Below the pieces are notes generated by a model that saw nothing but the letters and a program-made list of their open reading frames with translations, ran no database searches and was not told the DNA's origin. A stretch of 64,000 nt of DNA, from assembly GCF_001552215.1 (NCBI RefSeq), contig NZ_BCQT01000006.1, positions 682,001 to 746,000 on the forward strand, in the 5' to 3' direction. This stretch comes from Actinomadura macra NBRC 14102. GTDB taxonomy: Bacteria; Actinomycetota; Actinomycetes; Streptosporangiales; Streptosporangiaceae. This document shows positions 1 through 8,103 of the stretch, piece after piece. Every line of letters starts with the position of its first letter. Within the stretch, counting starts at the first letter, position 1. Made by a program: the position numbers and the translations under genes.

Positions 1-171
1 GACGGCATCGGGGGCACGCTCACGCTGGGGTGTGGCTACGTCCCGGCACAAGGGCGGTGGTGGATCACGACGCGTCACGCGGATGGTCGGGTCGTGGGGC
101 TTGCTCCGGCTCGGGAACCGCTCTCGGTGGCCCGACTCGTGATTGCCGAGATGCGGCGGAGGACGGCATGA
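1..171 (+). CDS. Hypothetical protein, 3' end only
   Basis: An open frame enters the window at base 1 and stops with TGA at 169-171, giving 56 C-terminal residues (GCGYVPAQGRWW near the start, LSVARLVIAEMRRRTA at the end). The stop overlaps the ATG of the next gene (ATGA), so the two are probably translated together. I do not recognise the family. The gene starts outside the window, so length and domain content are unknown. Confidence 0.5.
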   Translation, partial: DGIGGTLTLGCGYVPAQGRWWITTRHADGRVVGLAPAREPLSVARLVIAEMRRRTA

Positions 172-299
172 CGGCGGTACAGGACACGGCGGCGATGAAT
201 CCGCCCCGGGATCTCGCGCGGATGTTCATCTGGACGCTGCTCTCTGGCGTTGCGTGCGGGGCGGTCGGATGGTTCCTCGGCTTCATCGGGAGAGGTTGA
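168..299 (+). CDS. Small single-span membrane protein (43 aa)
   Basis: It starts at the ATG overlapping the upstream stop. An N-terminal charged stretch (NPPRDLARM) is followed by one hydrophobic segment, residues about 20-39 (FIWTLLSGVACGAVGWFLGF), and a short Gly/Arg tail. The downstream gene begins one base after the stop, so this is the middle gene of a three-gene string. Function is unknown. The 47-codon ORF at 63231 on the right side of the window has the same design. Confidence 0.5.
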   Translation: MTAVQDTAAMNPPRDLARMFIWTLLSGVACGAVGWFLGFIGRG

Positions 300-300
300 G

Positions 301-675
301 ATGAGTTCCGGCACGATGCTTCCGGCGCGGCTCGCACAGACCGCCGCCGCCGCTTTCGAGGAAGTCATGGCGGCTCAGAAGCAGCCCCGGTCGATGATCC
401 GGCACGTAGCCGACACTGCCCGCGAACGGGCAGAGGCAGCGCTCAAAGACAAGCCAAAGGCTCCTGCGCGAGAAGCGCTCGGCGTGGCCTTCGAGGAGGT
501 CTCTGAGCATGTGCGGACCCTGCTGTATGAGGCCGGACATTTCCCGGGGACGGTCACCAAGATCCGGGACGAGGCTCACAAGCTCGCCTACCAGGTGCAC
601 GGAACGGGCGACGCGCGGCATTCAGAGTTCGTCCGAACGGCCCGCAAGCTCGTCCAGGACGGGTCGGACGGATAG
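301..675 (+). CDS. Hypothetical helical protein (124 aa)
   Basis: The ATG at 301 has a good ribosome-binding site (GGGAGAGG) that lies inside the end of the preceding gene. The protein is soluble, rich in Ala, Glu, Lys and Arg, and predicted mostly helical by composition; there is no signal peptide or membrane segment. It is the last gene of the left-edge string and is followed by a long non-coding region of hairpins. No family is recognised. Confidence 0.5.
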   Translation: MSSGTMLPARLAQTAAAAFEEVMAAQKQPRSMIRHVADTARERAEAALKDKPKAPAREALGVAFEEVSEHVRTLLYEAGHFPGTVTKIRDEAHKLAYQVHGTGDARHSEFVRTARKLVQDGSDG

Positions 676-731
676 CCCCAAGACGTCCGCGTGACAGAGC
701 CGTCCTAACTCGACGTACTCACTACGCGGAC

Positions 732-1052
732 CAAGAGCCCGCGCATGAGAGGTCCCATTCCGGGCCCTTCAGCGCGGGCGGCGGGCCTCGGAGCGGCCGG
801 GGTGGTTCTTCTCTCGGGGCCCGCCTAGACGGCTCACGCCGAACGAGTCGAGAGGTTCCCGCGTGAGCGGCGGGCCCTGGGGTGTTGCCCCTCCCCCGGG
901 GTCCGCATCAAGAGCCCGTGCCGAAGTGTTGGGTCCAGTCCCTTCCGCACGGGTAGGCGGGCCCCGGGGGATGCGTCGCGGTGACCGCACCCTCCCCGGG
1001 GCCCGTACCAACGCTCACGCGCTCGTGACTGGCAACCGAACGAGCGTGTGAG
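732..1052 (+). repeat. Diverged tandem pair of a three-hairpin unit, period about 177 bp
   Basis: Two copies start with nearly the same words, CAAGAGCCCGCGC at 732 and CAAGAGCCCGTGC at 909. Each continues with the same order of elements: hairpin A, a GGCGGGCC-led hairpin B, and a CTCACGC-led hairpin C that carries CCGAACGAG (839-847; 1036-1044). Base changes tend to keep the stems paired (GCCCGCGC/GCGCGGGC in copy 1, GCCCGTGC/GCACGGGT in copy 2). This looks like structure-preserving divergence. Confidence 0.55.
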
Positions 1053-1160
1053 TCCCGTCCAGGGACGTCCCCCCGGCGTCCGCTCGGGCGGGGAGGCCGT
1101 CCGGCGCGAGACCCCCGTCCTGTAGCGACCGGCGGGCGCGGTCCGCTGGACGGCAAAGAG

Positions 1161-1195
1161 CGGCCCCCGGAACACCACTTGAGTTCCGGGGGCCG
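1161..1195 (+). terminator. Strong intrinsic terminator-like hairpin
   Basis: Arms CGGCCCCCGGAAC (1161-1173) and GTTCCGGGGGCCG (1183-1195) form a perfect 13-bp stem with a 9-base loop. There is no clear U-tract, as is common in actinomycetes. It closes the hairpin block. Confidence 0.6.
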
Positions 1196-1421
1196 TTCAC
1201 CGAACACCGGTGAATATAAGGAGGTCCGCGAACCTTCTGTGCCCATCGCCTAGCAGCGTCCGGCGTGCCGTTCCCAATCTGGGAGCATTACGGGGCGTAG
1301 TCAGACGTGGAGTCTTCGACAGCGAGGCCCCGACAGCGGCCATGCGGAAACCACTGTGCAAGCTCGGAAAGCAGCTTAGGTAAGCCATACCGTATTTCAC
1401 TGCTCTACGGAGATCAAAAAG

Positions 1422-1447
1422 GGCCGGTTCCCGCTGCGGAACCGGCC
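1422..1447. terminator. Terminator-like hairpin resembling the one beside tRNA-Ala
   Basis: GGCCGGTTCC/GGAACCGGCC is a perfect 10-bp stem with a 6-base loop, preceded by AGATCAAAAAG. The lead-in and stem closely match the hairpin at 11902-11927 beside the tRNA-Ala gene. Weaker similarity continues downstream (a shared ATGGCCCTG word). No tRNA is seen here. Confidence 0.55.
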
Positions 1448-1813
1448 TCTGCCCATCGAGATCCCGAGGGCATACCAGGGCTCCCCTTCACAATGGCCCT
1501 GAGATCACGCATTTCTGACCCAGTTCGAGGAGGACCAAATGGCTCCTCCACCCCTCGCACGCGTCGTCAGCAGGTAGACGCTCGGCCTGGGTAAACAGGT
1601 CGGCAGCCCGTGGTCGTCCGTACGTACCCGCACACGAAATGAGGCGTGCCAAGACTTAGCCAAGCAAAGAAAGTTGTCTCGAACCTGGCAAATCCTGCCG
1701 GATTCACTGTGTGGAGTGGTACCCTCACAGCGCTCAACCCCCCATATATCCAACTTCTCACCGCCATAACCGCCCTCGACTTAGGACCGCCCACAGCATC
1801 AAAGGTCTCTGTC

Positions 1814-2989
1814 ATGCACATCGAACGCATTCTCGCGGCCGCCACTCTTGTCTTGCCCATGGCAGGGTGTGCCGATGACAACTCGGGGTCCACCCCGGGG
1901 CCGATCGAAATTGGCTCGGTCTCGACTCTGAGTGGGCCCGCCACCTTCTCCGAGGCGCCTCAAGCCGCCCGAGCCGTCTTCGATGACGTGAACGCCAAGG
2001 GCGGCATCAACGGCCGGAAGATCGCTTACACCGTGGGCGACGACAAGGGCGACCCCGCCACCGCCATGCTCGTCGCCCGCGAGGTCATCCAGAACAAGAA
2101 GGCCGTGGCCCTCGCCGGCGGCGCCAGCCTGGTCGACTGCCAGGTTAACGGACCGCTGTACGACCGCAACAAGATCGCTGACATCCGCGGCATCGGCGCG
2201 GATCCGGGCTGCTTCGCCTCGCCGAACATCTCGCCGGTCAACACCGGCCCGTTCTTCGGCTCGACCGTGACCCTCTACTACGCCTCCGAGAAGCTGAAGG
2301 CCACCAAGGTCTGCGCCTTTTTCACCATTCTCACCGCGAAGGCGTTGGCCGCCTTCCGCGAGGGCGTCGACCGCTGGTCCAAGATCACCGGTAAGAAGCT
2401 CGTCGTCAACGACCTGAGCCTGACGACCGCCACCACGAACTACACGCCCTACATACAGCGCGCTCGCAGAGCCGGCTGCCAGGCCGTCCTGTTCAGCGGC
2501 CTGGAGCCGATGTCCATCGGCTGGGTCAAGGCCGCGCAGGCCCAGAACATCACCAACATCAAGTGGCTGTTCCTCGCGCCCACCTACACAGTCGAGGCGT
2601 CGAAGGTGCTGGGCACCGCCGGCAAAGACGTCATCGCGTTGTCGGAGTTCGAGCCCTACACCGACGAGAAGTCCGTGGCCAACGAGGACTGGCGGGACAT
2701 CATGACGCGCCACAATGTGCCGCTCACCGCCTTCGCCCAGGGGGGCTACCTCGCCGCCCGGCACCTGATCACCGTGCTGCGCTCGATCAAGGGAGACATC
2801 ACCCGCGCTGCGGTCACCAAGGCGATGAAGGAGTTCGAGCCACTGGAGACCCCGATGACCGGCATGCCGTACGTGTTCGGAACCGGGAACAGCCACGCCT
2901 CCAACCGCGCCGCCAAATTCGTCAGCCCGGACGGGAAGGGCGGCTGGACGGTGTTGACCCCAGAATGGATCAAGCTGCCTGGTACCTGA
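1814..2989 (+). CDS. ABC transporter solute-binding lipoprotein, LivJ/Peripla_BP_6 type
   Basis: The 391-residue protein starts at ATG 1814. This start gives a lipoprotein signal peptide (HIERILAAATLVLPMAGC) with Cys at about residue 19 as the lipidation site; longer upstream starts would bury it. The body has the branched-chain amino-acid receptor pattern: IEIGSVSTLSGP at the N-terminus, then VNAKGGINGRKI and DDKGDPATAMLVAREV. The family binds amino acids, amides or aromatic compounds outside the membrane and hands them to LivHMGF permeases. No permease or ATPase gene is adjacent, so it is an orphan receptor here; the ligand cannot be told. Confidence 0.8.
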   Translation: MHIERILAAATLVLPMAGCADDNSGSTPGPIEIGSVSTLSGPATFSEAPQAARAVFDDVNAKGGINGRKIAYTVGDDKGDPATAMLVAREVIQNKKAVALAGGASLVDCQVNGPLYDRNKIADIRGIGADPGCFASPNISPVNTGPFFGSTVTLYYASEKLKATKVCAFFTILTAKALAAFREGVDRWSKITGKKLVVNDLSLTTATTNYTPYIQRARRAGCQAVLFSGLEPMSIGWVKAAQAQNITNIKWLFLAPTYTVEASKVLGTAGKDVIALSEFEPYTDEKSVANEDWRDIMTRHNVPLTAFAQGGYLAARHLITVLRSIKGDITRAAVTKAMKEFEPLETPMTGMPYVFGTGNSHASNRAAKFVSPDGKGGWTVLTPEWIKLPGT

Positions 2990-3169
2990 GTGAGCGATGG
3001 CCGACTCGCCAAAAGGTCAGCCTCAAAGCGCGGGCGAGTTGTTGTGGGAGGCCAGGGTGCGGGGTGGCGGTCGCCGTGCAAGCGTCGATCGATGCACTTT
3101 GGATGCACGTTGGAAGTGGCCGATGGCACGGGCCTGGGACGGCCCCTCCCTTGTCCAGCGGATCGTCGT

Positions 3170-3396
3170 GGCTCGCCCCGTCCCAGGAGGGCGATGGCGG
3201 TGTCGCGACCATGGGCGATGTCGACGTCCCACTCGTGCGGATCGGCGGGATCGGGTGCGCGCGCCAGCGCCTGCACCAGCCGGTGCACACCAATGGTCCC
3301 GTCGTCGAGGGCGAACATGTTGTAGGCCGCCAACGCGCCCAGCGCCTTCTGCACCAGCACCGGGTCCACGATTCCGGCGACCGCTGAACCCGACAA
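3170..3396 (-). pseudogene. Relic of an NB-ARC/TPR regulatory protein
   Basis: The minus strand reads through a segment typical of the region after the NB-ARC ATPase domain in large actinomycete NB-ARC/TPR proteins: DPVLVQKALGALAAYNM, then IGVHRLVQALARAPD and WDVDIAHGRDTAIALL. The full protein is usually several hundred residues or more. Here neither the NTPase part nor the TPR repeats are present, and the frame decays into a basic low-complexity tail. I read it as a gene fragment; the residue-level resemblance is from memory of the family. Confidence 0.5.
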
Positions 3397-3473
3397 TATG
3401 CGCGCGCTATCGCGGGTCGGTAATAGTGCGAAAGCCCGGGTTGTGGCTTGTTTCTGCGATGGGGTGGTGCGGT

Positions 3474-4460
3474 ATGAGCGACCGGTTGAGGCGGCTGCAC
3501 CGCTGGGGGCAGTACGAGTTGGCGCGGCCGCGTGCCCGGGTCATCGGGGTGGTGTTAGCCGGATGGGGTCTGGCCGCGCTGGCGGTGGCGTACACGGTGG
3601 CCTTGTGGCGGATGCCCTCCTGGATGGGGGTGTCGGAGCCCAAGGACCGGCACAACGCGCGGTTGCTGGTGGTGTCGGCCGGTGGTGCGGTGGTGGTGGC
3701 GATCTCGCTGCTGTACACCGCCCGCTCGTACCGCGGCCAGGTCACCGACCGGTTCACCAAAGCGCTGGAGCGGCTGGGTTCCACCGACATGGACGCCCGG
3801 CTGGGTGGTATCCACGCCTTGGCCCACGTCGCCGCCGATTCTCGTGCGCACCATGATGATGTGGTGGAGGTGCTGGAGGCCTTCCTGCGCCGCCGCGCGC
3901 CCGCCGCGCGCCCTGACGAGGGCAGCCCCAGCCTGGCCCCACGTCCGCCGCTCCCCGAACGACCCGCCGCCGACGTCCAAGCGACGCTGACCGCGCTGGG
4001 GACTCGCCCTCGCCGCCCTGAACGCCGCGTCCTGGACCTCAGTGGCCTGCACCTGCGCCGTGCCCGCCTGGCCTCTGCCGATCTTCACGCCGCGAGTCTG
4101 CGAGGTGCGGACCTGGTGCAGGCGGACCTGCGAGGTGTGGATCTGGGACACGCGGACCTGCAGAACGCAGACATGCGGGACGCCCAGATGAGGGGCGCAC
4201 GCCTGCCAGGCGCGACCTTGAAGGACGTCTGTCTTAGGGGCGCGGATTGCTCAAGGGCACGAACCTGGCGGAGTGACCGGCTGGTTGGAGTCCAACAGCC
4301 CCGTGCCCGCCCGCCGATGGTGAGCAGGGGTGGTTACCGAAGCCGCAGCCCCTCATTCCACCGATCCGTCTCACCGCTTGGGGTCGTCCATGAACAGGGG
4401 CCAGCTGGTGTTGACGGCCAGGCACATCGACACGCCGCGGTACGGCGGTGCGGCGCTTGA
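3474..4460 (+). CDS. Membrane-anchored pentapeptide-repeat protein with a disrupted C-terminus
   Basis: ATG 3474 begins MSDRLRRLHRWGQYELARPR. Two hydrophobic spans follow (about residues 25-44 and 63-80), then a cytoplasmic helical linker (VTDRFTKALERLGS, IHALAHVAADS), then A(D/N)LxxA pentapeptide repeats from about residue 182 to 262. The family is common in actinomycetes; its function is unknown. After about base 4240 the frame stops looking like the family: in the next frame the sequence reads LKGTNLAE followed by a stop, and the third frame continues VTGWLESNSPVPARRW. At least one, probably two, small indels have hit the 3' end, so the last 60 or so residues given by the open frame are likely not native. 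Confidence 0.6.
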   Translation: MSDRLRRLHRWGQYELARPRARVIGVVLAGWGLAALAVAYTVALWRMPSWMGVSEPKDRHNARLLVVSAGGAVVVAISLLYTARSYRGQVTDRFTKALERLGSTDMDARLGGIHALAHVAADSRAHHDDVVEVLEAFLRRRAPAARPDEGSPSLAPRPPLPERPAADVQATLTALGTRPRRPERRVLDLSGLHLRRARLASADLHAASLRGADLVQADLRGVDLGHADLQNADMRDAQMRGARLPGATLKDVCLRGADCSRARTWRSDRLVGVQQPRARPPMVSRGGYRSRSPSFHRSVSPLGVVHEQGPAGVDGQAHRHAAVRRCGA

Positions 4461-4533
4461 GCCGGGACCGGATGGGCCCGCCTGCGGTCCCGGCGGAGCG
4501 GAACGGGAGGCGGGCCCGAGGATGGGCCGGCCT

Positions 4534-4608
4534 TGACGAGTTGATGACCGGGCCGCCCGAATCACCATCGACGATGCAGACATTCGCGGCGTTGACGCCG
4601 ATGGCCAC
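4534..4608 (-). pseudogene. Fragment of a trypsin-like serine protease active site
   Basis: On the minus strand a short open stretch reads NAANVCIVDGDSGGPVI, which contains the GDSGGP active-site signature of S1 peptidases preceded by the usual Cys. A stop lies just upstream in frame and the His and Asp parts of the triad are absent. The downstream residues do not resemble a protease. It is best explained as a relic, though a chance match to a short motif cannot be excluded. Confidence 0.35.
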
Positions 4609-4715
4609 GGCTCACCCTGCCGGTCCTATCGGCCTTCACCAGTGGTTGCGGCCGCCGTGCACGCGCCGGATCCGGGACCTCGACCACCCGACGGGCAGGC
4701 CCGCCGGTGGTGGCG

Positions 4716-5348
4716 TCACGTGGTCGCGGGGCTCAGAAGGGCCCGGCCGACGGGGAGGACGATGCGGTCGGTCATGGTGTTGAGGAGGATCGCGGCCGAC
4801 ATGTAGAAGGCGAGGACGGCGTCGAGGACGCCGAGCCAAGCGCCGATCTTGACTGTCACCAGGCCGAATCCCCAGAGGGTGAAGAAGATCATGGCCGCCA
4901 TGAGCACCGTGAAGACGGTGAAGCCGATGGCGTTCACCAGGGCGGAGCCGATCCACAGGTAGGACGTCAGCAGCGTCCAGGCGATGAAGTACAGCCCCAT
5001 CGCCTTCTGGAAGTCGTTGCCGAAGTCGAGCAGGTGCGCGTTCATGAGGAGGAAGATCAGGCCGGTGGCGATCCAGAACGCGCCGAACGAGCCGAACACC
5101 AGTCCGGTGAACGGGCTTCCGATGCGGAACTCGTGGGCTCCGACCCAGGCTTCGACAGCGCCGAAGGCGAGGCCGGTGGAAAGGAACAGGGGGACGAGGG
5201 TGGAGGGCAGTTCGCCGGTGAAGCTCGCCGCGATGAGGAACAGGTTGAGGGCGAACGCGGCAAGCCCGAGCGCCGCGGCGCTGGTGGGTTGGGGTGTCGG
5301 TGTCGGCTCCGACGTGTGGACCTGCGGATTGGTCATTGTCTGACTCAT
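4716..5348 (-). CDS. Acetate uptake transporter, GPR1/FUN34/YaaH family
   Basis: The 210-residue protein has six hydrophobic segments after a Pro/Thr-rich N-terminal tail of about 24 residues. Family features include AALGLAAFALNLFLIA in the first segment, a GLIFLLMN-type stretch in the middle and an SYLWIGSALV segment. The family (SatP in E. coli) carries acetate or succinate with protons across the cytoplasmic membrane. It is the last gene of the minus-strand unit lactonase - transhydrogenase - FmdB-like - transporter, separated from the FmdB-like gene by about 120 bases. In this context the cargo may be a small carboxylate such as 4-hydroxybutyrate or succinate (inference). Confidence 0.8.
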   Translation of the reverse strand: MSQTMTNPQVHTSEPTPTPQPTSAAALGLAAFALNLFLIAASFTGELPSTLVPLFLSTGLAFGAVEAWVGAHEFRIGSPFTGLVFGSFGAFWIATGLIFLLMNAHLLDFGNDFQKAMGLYFIAWTLLTSYLWIGSALVNAIGFTVFTVLMAAMIFFTLWGFGLVTVKIGAWLGVLDAVLAFYMSAAILLNTMTDRIVLPVGRALLSPATT

Positions 5349-5470
5349 GGGTCACCTTGTTTTTGGCCGCGATTGACGGCCGCGGTTGGCACGGGATCTG
5401 GCCCTTGATGGAGAAGAGCCACGATGAGCTGCTGGCGACGAACGTCCGGGGGCGGTCGGGGCCAGGTCCG

Positions 5471-5905
5471 TTACGGAGAGGTCGTGGACGGGCCGGAGGG
5501 ACGCCCGTGCCCATGCCCGTGTGGATGGGCATGCCGGGCATGGTCACCGGTCGCGATGGGCTGATCGCCTTGCCGGAGTGGAGTGACCTCGTAGGGCCCT
5601 TCATGTGCGAGGACCGGTCGTCGATCACCGGCGAGTTCCGGATGTTCGGCTTCGAGCCTGGTCCGCTGCTCGTTGACCTGCTGGAGGTGGTGGATGTACT
5701 CGCGGTTCCCGTCATGGGTTCCGCGCCAGGTCTGAGGCATGCTCGCGGCGGCGGGGAGCGTCGTGGTGCCGGACAGCACCGCCGGCGCGGATGGGACGCG
5801 GGCCGTGGTCTCGCCGCAGTGCGGGCAGGTGGGCGCGGAGTCGTCGTAGGGCTGCAGTACCTCTGTGCGATGCCCGGACCGGCAGCGGAATTCGTAGATC
5901 GGCAT
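5471..5905 (-). CDS. FmdB-type zinc-ribbon protein with a His-rich tail
   Basis: The N-terminus MPIYEFRC is the FmdB/CxxC_CXXC_SSSS start. Metal ligands would be Cys8, Cys27 and Cys30; the usual second Cys is missing and His12 is close by. The rest (to residue 144) is unlike other FmdB proteins and ends in a His-rich stretch (HARHAHPHGHGHGRP), which may bind metal. It follows the iron-dependent transhydrogenase gene by two bases, so the two are cotranscribed. Roles of this family are poorly defined (first described as a formamidase regulator); a metal-handling partner of the upstream enzyme is a guess. Confidence 0.7.
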   Translation of the reverse strand: MPIYEFRCRSGHRTEVLQPYDDSAPTCPHCGETTARVPSAPAVLSGTTTLPAAASMPQTWRGTHDGNREYIHHLQQVNEQRTRLEAEHPELAGDRRPVLAHEGPYEVTPLRQGDQPIATGDHARHAHPHGHGHGRPSGPSTTSP

Positions 5906-5907
5906 GG

Positions 5908-7197
5908 TTACCAGAGCTCAAGAGAACGATGGAAGATGCCGGCCAGCGCCGTATCGTCGACCGGCCGGGGCGCGATGGCCAGCAGCCGCTGCTGCTTGAG
6001 CGCGCCTTCGACGAGGTCGTCGACGTCGGCTGCGGTGAAGCCGACGGCGCTGATGCCGTTGGGGATCTCGATCTCGCGCATCAGCCGGGTCAGGACCGAC
6101 GGGAGGAAGACGGACAGGTCGGAGGGTTGGTACGCGTCGGGCTCGAGCAGTCTGGCGGCGCGGATGTGCCGTTCGGGGTCGGCGCCGAACGTGTAGCGGA
6201 AGGCCTCCGGTGCGGTCAGCGCGACGGACATTCCATGCGGCACCATGGGTTCGTCGCCCGGATAGTCCTTCGGGTGGAAGTCCCGCACCTGCCCGGCGAT
6301 CGGATAAGCGTTCGCGTGCGGGATGTGGACGCCGGCATTGCCGAAGCCCATTCCGGCGAAGGTCGCGGCCAACGCCATGTCAGCGCGGGCCTGCTTGTCC
6401 GAGCCGTCGCGTACGGCACGGCGGAATGACGTGGCCAGCAGGCTGATGGCCTTCTCGCTCCACATGTCGGCGATCGGGTTCGCGCCGCAGTACGGGACCC
6501 GTTGCTGGGGCTCCTTGCGCTCGAAGCTGCTGTAGGGACGTGCCGTGTAGCTCTCCAGGGCATGGCAGAGGATGTCCATACCGGCGGCGGCCGTGACGGT
6601 GGCCGGCTGGCTCATGGTCAGGTCGGGGTCGATGACCGCGAGGTCGGGACGGAGCAGGGCGTGGCTGATGCCGGTCTTGACGTGCTGGTCGAGGACATCG
6701 AGCACGCACACCGTCGTGCTCTCGCTGCCGGTACCGGTCGTGGTGGGTACGGCGACGAGCGTCTTGAGCGGTTGTGTGGGCGCTTTTCCCGCCCCGACGG
6801 GGGCGTTGATGTAGTCGGTCAGGTCGCCGGGGTTGGTGGTCAGCAGGTTGACCGCCTTGGCGGTGTCGATGCTCGATCCACCACCGATCGCGACGAAGGC
6901 GTCGTAGGGCCCGGTCGAGCGGGCGAACTCCACCGCCGCCCGCATGCTCGCATCGGTGGGTTCGACGTGTGTGCCGTCGTAGATCGCGGCGAGGATGCCG
7001 AAGGACGTCATCTGGTCGGCGACCCTTTGCGGCACTCCCGTCGCGGCGACGCCGGTGTCGGTGACGATCAGGACGCGCCGAGCGCCGGTGAGGCTGAGGT
7101 CGTAGCCGATCTCGGCGGCGGCACCGCTGCCGAACTTCAGGCGAGGCGCTCCATAGGTGAAGACCGTTTCAGGGTGTGCGGCGGCACTGATGATCAT
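5908..7197 (-). CDS. Hydroxyacid-oxoacid transhydrogenase (iron-containing alcohol dehydrogenase family)
   Basis: The 429-residue protein has the group III ADH fold: GGGSSIDTAKAVNLL for nucleotide binding and metal-ligand regions around ILCHALESYTARPYS and VHIPHANAYPI and VPHGMSVALTAP. The combination RVPYCGANPIADMWSE, AATFAGMGFGNAGVH and FHPKDYPGDEPMVPHG is the pattern of the HOT (ADHFE1) subgroup rather than of plain alcohol dehydrogenases. HOT oxidises 4-hydroxybutyrate to succinic semialdehyde while reducing 2-oxoglutarate to D-2-hydroxyglutarate, with tightly bound cofactor. The gene lies 21 bases after the lactonase gene. An ordinary 4-hydroxybutyrate dehydrogenase is the main alternative. 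Confidence 0.78.
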   Translation of the reverse strand: MIISAAAHPETVFTYGAPRLKFGSGAAAEIGYDLSLTGARRVLIVTDTGVAATGVPQRVADQMTSFGILAAIYDGTHVEPTDASMRAAVEFARSTGPYDAFVAIGGGSSIDTAKAVNLLTTNPGDLTDYINAPVGAGKAPTQPLKTLVAVPTTTGTGSESTTVCVLDVLDQHVKTGISHALLRPDLAVIDPDLTMSQPATVTAAAGMDILCHALESYTARPYSSFERKEPQQRVPYCGANPIADMWSEKAISLLATSFRRAVRDGSDKQARADMALAATFAGMGFGNAGVHIPHANAYPIAGQVRDFHPKDYPGDEPMVPHGMSVALTAPEAFRYTFGADPERHIRAARLLEPDAYQPSDLSVFLPSVLTRLMREIEIPNGISAVGFTAADVDDLVEGALKQQRLLAIAPRPVDDTALAGIFHRSLELW

Positions 7198-7218
7198 TTG
7201 TGACGCTCCGTTCCGCCG

Positions 7219-8031
7219 CTAGGCGTAGTAGCCGGTGGGCGAGGTGCGCATGGAGCGCAGTTGCGCGGCGTCGTGCCCGAAGACGACGGTGGCGTTGGTC
7301 TCCTCGGCGATTCCGCGGATCTTCTCGACCGAGCGGTACCAGGCGGACAGGTCGTTGACGATGGCGGCCGGGACGGCCGGAGGGCCGTAGGAGTCGCCCA
7401 TGTAGATGGCGTCGGAGGTGAAGATCATGGTCCCGGTGTCGGGGAGGTCGACGCGCAGGGACATCGTTCCGGGCGTGTGTCCGGGGGCCTCCAGGACGGT
7501 GACGCCGGGGAGGATGGCGGTGTCGCCCGAGACCGTCTCGAAAGCGTACTTCTCGTAGTCGACCTTCAGATGGGCGCCGTTGAACGCCCCGTCATAGCCG
7601 AAGGCCCAGTCCTTCTCCTTGTCGTTGACGATCAGTTTCGCTCCGGTCCGCGCGAACATGTCGATGTTGCCGGCGTGGTCGAAGTGAAGATGTGAGAGCA
7701 CGAGGTAGTCGATCTGGTCGGGTGAGACGCCGAGCTGGCTGAGGCGGGCGTCCAGGTACTGCTCCTCGGTGACCTGGTCGTAGGGGAAGAACTCCTGCAG
7801 CCCGGTCGGCTCCCAGCGTGTCTCCCAGTCGCGGGGGCAACTGGTGTCCCAGAGCAGCACGCCGTCATCGGTCTCGACGAGAACCGCGTGCGTCGTGCAC
7901 GGGTACCACTCGACCGGGCGATCCTTGTCCGCACGCGGCCGGATGCTGCGGCCTGGCTTGAGCAGCAGCCACGTCAGATCGCAGCTCATCGCGCCGCAGT
8001 CCAGCACGTGCAGCTTGTTCGCCGTCGCCAT
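7219..8031 (-). CDS. Metallo-beta-lactamase-fold lactonase (N-acyl homoserine lactonase / gamma-lactonase type)
   Basis: The start at 8031 is chosen because AGGAGGA lies just upstream; 270 residues follow. The zinc-binding HLHFDHAG motif, the later PGHTPGT His and an Asp in FTSDAIY mark a metallo-lactonase of the AiiA/AttM (BlcC) type. N-terminal LHVLDCGAM and the WDTSC region also fit. These enzymes open gamma-lactone rings, of acyl homoserine lactones or of gamma-butyrolactone. The neighbour that acts on 4-hydroxybutyrate favours gamma-butyrolactone or a related lactone as substrate. It is the first gene of the minus-strand unit, divergent from a GntR regulator. Confidence 0.75.
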   Translation of the reverse strand: MATANKLHVLDCGAMSCDLTWLLLKPGRSIRPRADKDRPVEWYPCTTHAVLVETDDGVLLWDTSCPRDWETRWEPTGLQEFFPYDQVTEEQYLDARLSQLGVSPDQIDYLVLSHLHFDHAGNIDMFARTGAKLIVNDKEKDWAFGYDGAFNGAHLKVDYEKYAFETVSGDTAILPGVTVLEAPGHTPGTMSLRVDLPDTGTMIFTSDAIYMGDSYGPPAVPAAIVNDLSAWYRSVEKIRGIAEETNATVVFGHDAAQLRSMRTSPTGYYA

Positions 8032-8103
8032 CGCGTCCTCCTCTGTCCTTCGCACCTGGGTCCGTCTCGGTGACGGTCGGTGTTCGTAACGCCGGACACT
8101 AGG

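Larger units (their letters stand above)
685..1195 (+). ncRNA. Candidate multi-hairpin structured RNA
   Basis: About 500 non-coding bases are made almost entirely of strong inverted repeats. Stems read by eye: 685-691/725-731; 737-744/772-779; 780-787/818-825; 832-839/861-868; 914-921/947-954; 958-969/994-1005 (12 bp, no mismatch); 1014-1025/1041-1052 (12 bp with one G-T). The block ends in a 13-bp terminator-like hairpin (1161-1195). The segment 817-825 can pair with either 780-788 or 869-877, which are near-identical, so alternative folds are possible. Transcription and direction are inferred from position after the 301-675 gene. It could instead be a DNA-level structure. Confidence 0.35.

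Noticed and set aside
1541..1577. Tiny ORF MAPPPLARVVSR with a GAGGAGG site
   Set aside because: It could be a leader peptide, but 12 codons with no further context is too little to call.
1307..1594. 95-codon frame between the hairpin block and the binding-protein gene
   Set aside because: It reads through a clear terminator hairpin and has no protein-like pattern.
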